This document shows, in pieces, positions 62,101-64,000 of a stretch of DNA of 64,000 bases. This DNA comes from Bacillota bacterium (GTDB lineage: Bacteria; Bacillota; Clostridia; Christensenellales; DTU072), in contig JAEXAB010000003.1 in assembly GCA_023394875.1 (NCBI GenBank), positions 186,001-250,000 of the forward strand. The letters run 5' to 3'. Positions within the stretch are counted from its first letter, which is position 1. Each line of letters opens with the position of its first letter. The notes below the pieces were generated by a model. It had not been told where the DNA came from, did not search any database, and saw only the letters and a list, made by a program, of their open reading frames with translations. The translations under genes and the position numbers were made by a program.

Positions 62101-64000
62101 AGACAATGCTACGTCTTCGCTGATTTCCAAAATGCTGATATTGTCAAAAATTGCTCCGCCCATCATCAGGTTTTCGTACTCGGTTGAGCTACCTTCGCCA
62201 AACCAAAGTTCCAAAGTAAGATTACGGGAAGAAAGTTGGTTACCTTGTACGTAGAAGGTTATTTTTTCCCAACCCTTATCGGCTTCATAGCCCTTGTTGC
62301 AAATGGAAGTGGTTTGCTTTTTCTCAACACCCGCGCCCGTTAGTTTTACAGTTGCGGCGGCGGTAGAGTCGTTAGCGGATTTCCAAGTGTTATATTTAGC
62401 CGCCCAAGCGTTTAAGTTTTCATCATAGGTGTCCCACTTTTCTACCAAGGCAAGAGTGCCTGTCCAGTCCGAATTCTTTATAAGATTGCTCTCTTCTTCT
62501 ACGGCTTTATATCCTATATAAGCGGCGTCGCCAGCAACGATTGCGTCATCGCCTTCCTCTCTTAGATAGCGGTAAACAAACTTGTTGGCTATGTTGCTCA
62601 TAGCTGCTTCGGTTTTGTCAAATCTTTCTGCATTTTCTCCGACTAAACCATTAGCGCTTAACCAAGCTTTTACCTTGTTAAGGAAGTCGGCGTTTGCGAT
62701 AAGAGTATTAATGGTGTCAACGGAAGTTACCGATGCAGGAGCCGAAGGATTATCGGAAAGCAATTGCTTTTCGGTTTCTGACAATTCAAAGAACCCTTCA
62801 AGTTCATTGTCGGCAGTTTTGGAAGCAAGATAAACTGCGTTATACGCCTTTTGCTTAACTGTCATGCTGTTAGGTTCGGTAGGTTTGTCGGTATCGGGTA
62901 GAATGATATCGCCGTTGCTGTCAACAGGCAACCATACGTATACCCATACGCTTATTTCATAATATACGTCTTTTTCTATAGTAAGGCTGGATTTGGAAGT
63001 AAAGCCTGCGCCCGACAAGTCCTTATGATAAATCATAAGAGCCTTAGTTTCGTCAAGAACGCTCATTGTTCTATTGCCGTTGTTGCCGACAATGTAGTTC
63101 TTCCATTCATCGTAAGAAGGAGCCTTGAAAGTATAACTTGTAGACAAAAGTTTGCTGTAGGTGTCTTTTGTCTTGTCGCTTTCTTTATAAAGTTGGGATA
63201 AATTAACAATACCGCTTGTCGCAGCCTGATAAGAAGGCGCAGTGTCGTCGCCTAAGTCGGACTTACCTTTTACAACGTTGAAGTTCGTCACGTTGTCACT
63301 GCTGTAGGAACCTTCGCGGAAGCTGTAGTAGTAGTTTTTCGCAGCCGAGGTGGTAGGTGTGGCTTCGTTGAACTGCTCTAATTTAAGGTCGCTCATATAG
63401 TACATTGATTCATAGCCGATTGAGCTTTTTTCGGCTATGGCGTTTATTGCCATTAAATCAAAATTCTGATGGTTAAGGGTGGTAGCTTTACCGTTATCGA
63501 ATTTGCTATCTGTTGCGGTGGTAACTTCGGAACAAATGATATTATCGAACATAGCCGCGCCTTTGGTGCTGTAAGCATTGCTTACGTCATTTACTATAGT
63601 GGGGCCGTGTCCTAACCAAAGCTGAATTTTTATTGTTTTGTCGGCGTGTTTGTTACCCTCTATATATAGATAGCGGGTCTCCCATTTGCCGTCGGTGTTG
63701 ATGCAAGCATCGGTGTATTCTACGCCGCCGCTAACTCTTAGCCAGGCGCCTTTCTTAGTCTTATCGGCTTCGTCAACGCCGGTTAGGTCAACTAATGATG
63801 CTACCGAATATTGTAGCAAATAATATTTGCCTGCTTTAAGAGTAATTGTAGAACTTGTAGCGTAATACAAACTTCCTGCCTCTAAGGTGGAAGCTATTAC
63901 CAACACGTTTGAATCCTGAAGGGTATCTATTAGATTGCCTTCGTCGTCGGTATCGTATGGGGTCTTGGGGTCAATGCCGGGATTGGCAAATTCCTTATTG
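59116..64000 (-). CDS. Giant surface protein with jelly-roll modules and C-terminal membrane anchor (N-terminus outside window)
   Basis: The minus frame is open from the right edge to the stop at 59116: about 1627 visible codons. A GTG at 63906 is merely internal, as 31 more codons continue upstream without a stop. Several modules resemble carbohydrate-binding (CBM4/9-like) jelly rolls: an aromatic Y-Y-x-x-S-V-W-V strand, later W-x-x-x-x-F-Y-I, then L-x-L-x-F-G and a closing F-D-N-I or F-D-S-V. A fibronectin-III-like stretch lies near 61200. Near the end come an acidic D/E/P linker, one long helix (about 59300-59370) with R-R-W-Q-K-K, and a Lys-rich tail of about 60 residues. So it is a type I membrane protein without LPxTG. 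A glycan-binding surface role is inferred. Confidence 0.83.
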   Translation of the reverse strand, partial: NKEFANPGIDPKTPYDTDDEGNLIDTLQDSNVLVIASTLEAGSLYYATSSTITLKAGKYYLLQYSVASLVDLTGVDEADKTKKGAWLRVSGGVEYTDACINTDGKWETRYLYIEGNKHADKTIKIQLWLGHGPTIVNDVSNAYSTKGAAMFDNIICSEVTTATDSKFDNGKATTLNHQNFDLMAINAIAEKSSIGYESMYYMSDLKLEQFNEATPTTSAAKNYYYSFREGSYSSDNVTNFNVVKGKSDLGDDTAPSYQAATSGIVNLSQLYKESDKTKDTYSKLLSTSYTFKAPSYDEWKNYIVGNNGNRTMSVLDETKALMIYHKDLSGAGFTSKSSLTIEKDVYYEISVWVYVWLPVDSNGDIILPDTDKPTEPNSMTVKQKAYNAVYLASKTADNELEGFFELSETEKQLLSDNPSAPASVTSVDTINTLIANADFLNKVKAWLSANGLVGENAERFDKTEAAMSNIANKFVYRYLREEGDDAIVAGDAAYIGYKAVEEESNLIKNSDWTGTLALVEKWDTYDENLNAWAAKYNTWKSANDSTAAATVKLTGAGVEKKQTTSICNKGYEADKGWEKITFYVQGNQLSSRNLTLELWFGEGSSTEYENLMMGGAIFDNISILEISEDVALSPAYINKWETLSPITDAEQLSVGKLNNNSDVTDNWKAEADVNVASVDINKVSLTKVTNSVVNETAADHQKLIEDITIGGIDVDLYTLILHNQVPMASILTMKTDAADKYLTIKPNTAYRLAVWVRTEGVAKNLGANIDLLGGKDKDNLETIASVSTFNNEEWQEIAFYILGDVAETNIVSLKVTFGSGSRFSTASYIEGKFYVSLINYAEIKYTEYNSSTKSGNEIKQYQFKTTITASSSVSNGNFAEIKYGETDEDEFDTDGKLTGTGTTSSWTALTAKTNTFGKVDDLNYVHVSGTEYELNWSAVKGINKDGNDTKPTHYEIYARFNEESEGKTKTVERLCAIISATEDAGNTYYDTVSKKFEFTVDMVNKARTSFRVKAVSETAVSLFSSYVALPRSGDDVFITKEDSELLTAKEFKAGTVNNDGLFAGGTDYITPYKTALKIYSNYDVAYGLKSASNSLTANSYYIVSVWVKTIGDAKASVTLSNVSNVLTSSSAEKYIGFSGINTAGKWTQYRFYIKTGTSSGSLELELSLGNPYASKVSKTVDSSTVYVYDTQALSKGTVYFDSVKLYTIDEVQYSRAKDNGEYNQDKSDKLHDFEYLYAADKNQYALRILEGSSDSFDAFTESTDNSETFYETKSYTWSKAANATGTTLSERVHGVYNYSKDTDERLQAIYTIAGKDDEDDTNAFEDFMPANFDIREFLKIDGYNSLVMSNKVPYGQTYTLGENVNIAANSYYKLTFKAKTLIAKEKTENGQKTYTTEGVNAEFRYLQTSDSSKYQTIKINSNRAENIYDAVTYELYIYNPSSSAKSAQWVFALGDKEDADDTTGTKQLIIGMMVIDQVSLTKIDETTFGAYNNSYATLTDAEKLNSASRVYAYSEDDKVDVPDDEEETEEPEKPSIWDRGDAWLLISSIVIAVVIVVVIVVVLIRRWQKKHPKEVKGENIVKAEKEIKPIVPIIAKEEILESDEYSDEVEKPKYVQRVVRKDTKKKK

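Noticed and set aside
63906..63908. GTG as the start of the right-end surface protein.
   Set aside because: The frame stays open for 31 more codons to the window edge, and no SD or signal peptide is found at the GTG.
1..64000. CRISPR arrays, IS elements, phage genes.
   Set aside because: No regularly spaced short identical repeats, transposase motifs or phage structural genes were seen; the repeats in the giant genes are degenerate protein-level repeats.

Overview
The window looks like a chromosomal segment of an anaerobic, AT-leaning Firmicutes (class Clostridia or a close relative, gut type). The reasons are the Gram-positive gene content (spmA/spmB spore maturation genes, SpoVB-type flippase, folT under a THF riboswitch, NdoA/MazF-type RNase, DUF6273 and collagen-like surface proteins), strong sigma-A promoters (TTGACA-17-TATAAT), GGAGG ribosome binding sites and Rho-independent terminators. 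I cannot name the genus. No IS element, phage, integrase or CRISPR array was seen, so this reads as core chromosome with unusually large surface-protein genes at both ends.

Layout. 1-10334 (-): a giant secreted/anchored protein with about fifteen Ig-like repeats and GLUG repeats, truncated by the window edge. 10.5-15.3 kb: GDPD phosphodiesterase; Lrp regulator, aminotransferase and a ferritin-like protein; spmA-spmB. 15.3-24.2 kb: rsmI-trmN6, class II aldolase, a collagen-like lipoprotein, TspO, a DUF6273 protein with ybaB-recR, and metG. 24.3-28.8 kb: an orphan MazF-type RNase, mnmA, and a P-type ATPase preceded by a yybP-ykoY (Mn2+) riboswitch with an intrinsic terminator. 28.8-37.4 kb: the GGGtGRT/NifU-like pair, two tandem RND/MMPL transporters co-directional with glmS, and tRNA-Thr(CGT). 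37.4-47.6 kb: acyltransferase, M29 aminopeptidase and yjbQ in one operon; GH2 glycosidase, two membrane-anchored winged-helix proteins, uvrB and uvrA in another. 47.7-57.5 kb: a fused ABC transporter, M1-type lipoprotein peptidase, dnaX translationally coupled to a divergent LacZ-like protein, and folT behind a THF riboswitch. 57.5-59 kb: SpoVB-like flippase. 59.1-64 kb (-): a second giant surface protein with a C-terminal membrane anchor, whose N-terminus lies outside the window.

The best supported regulatory elements are the Mn2+ riboswitch at about 25.9 kb, the THF riboswitch at about 57.4 kb, a hairpin that covers the spmA start, a palindrome shared by two divergent extended -10 sequences between glmS and tRNA-Thr, a possible short RNA at about 51.9 kb, and a canonical promoter placed so close to trmN6 that its mRNA should be leaderless. 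The least understood protein systems are the two giant surface proteins, the ferritin-like protein, the GGGtGRT pair and the winged-helix/TM pair upstream of uvrBA. All functional calls come from reading motifs; no database search was run.
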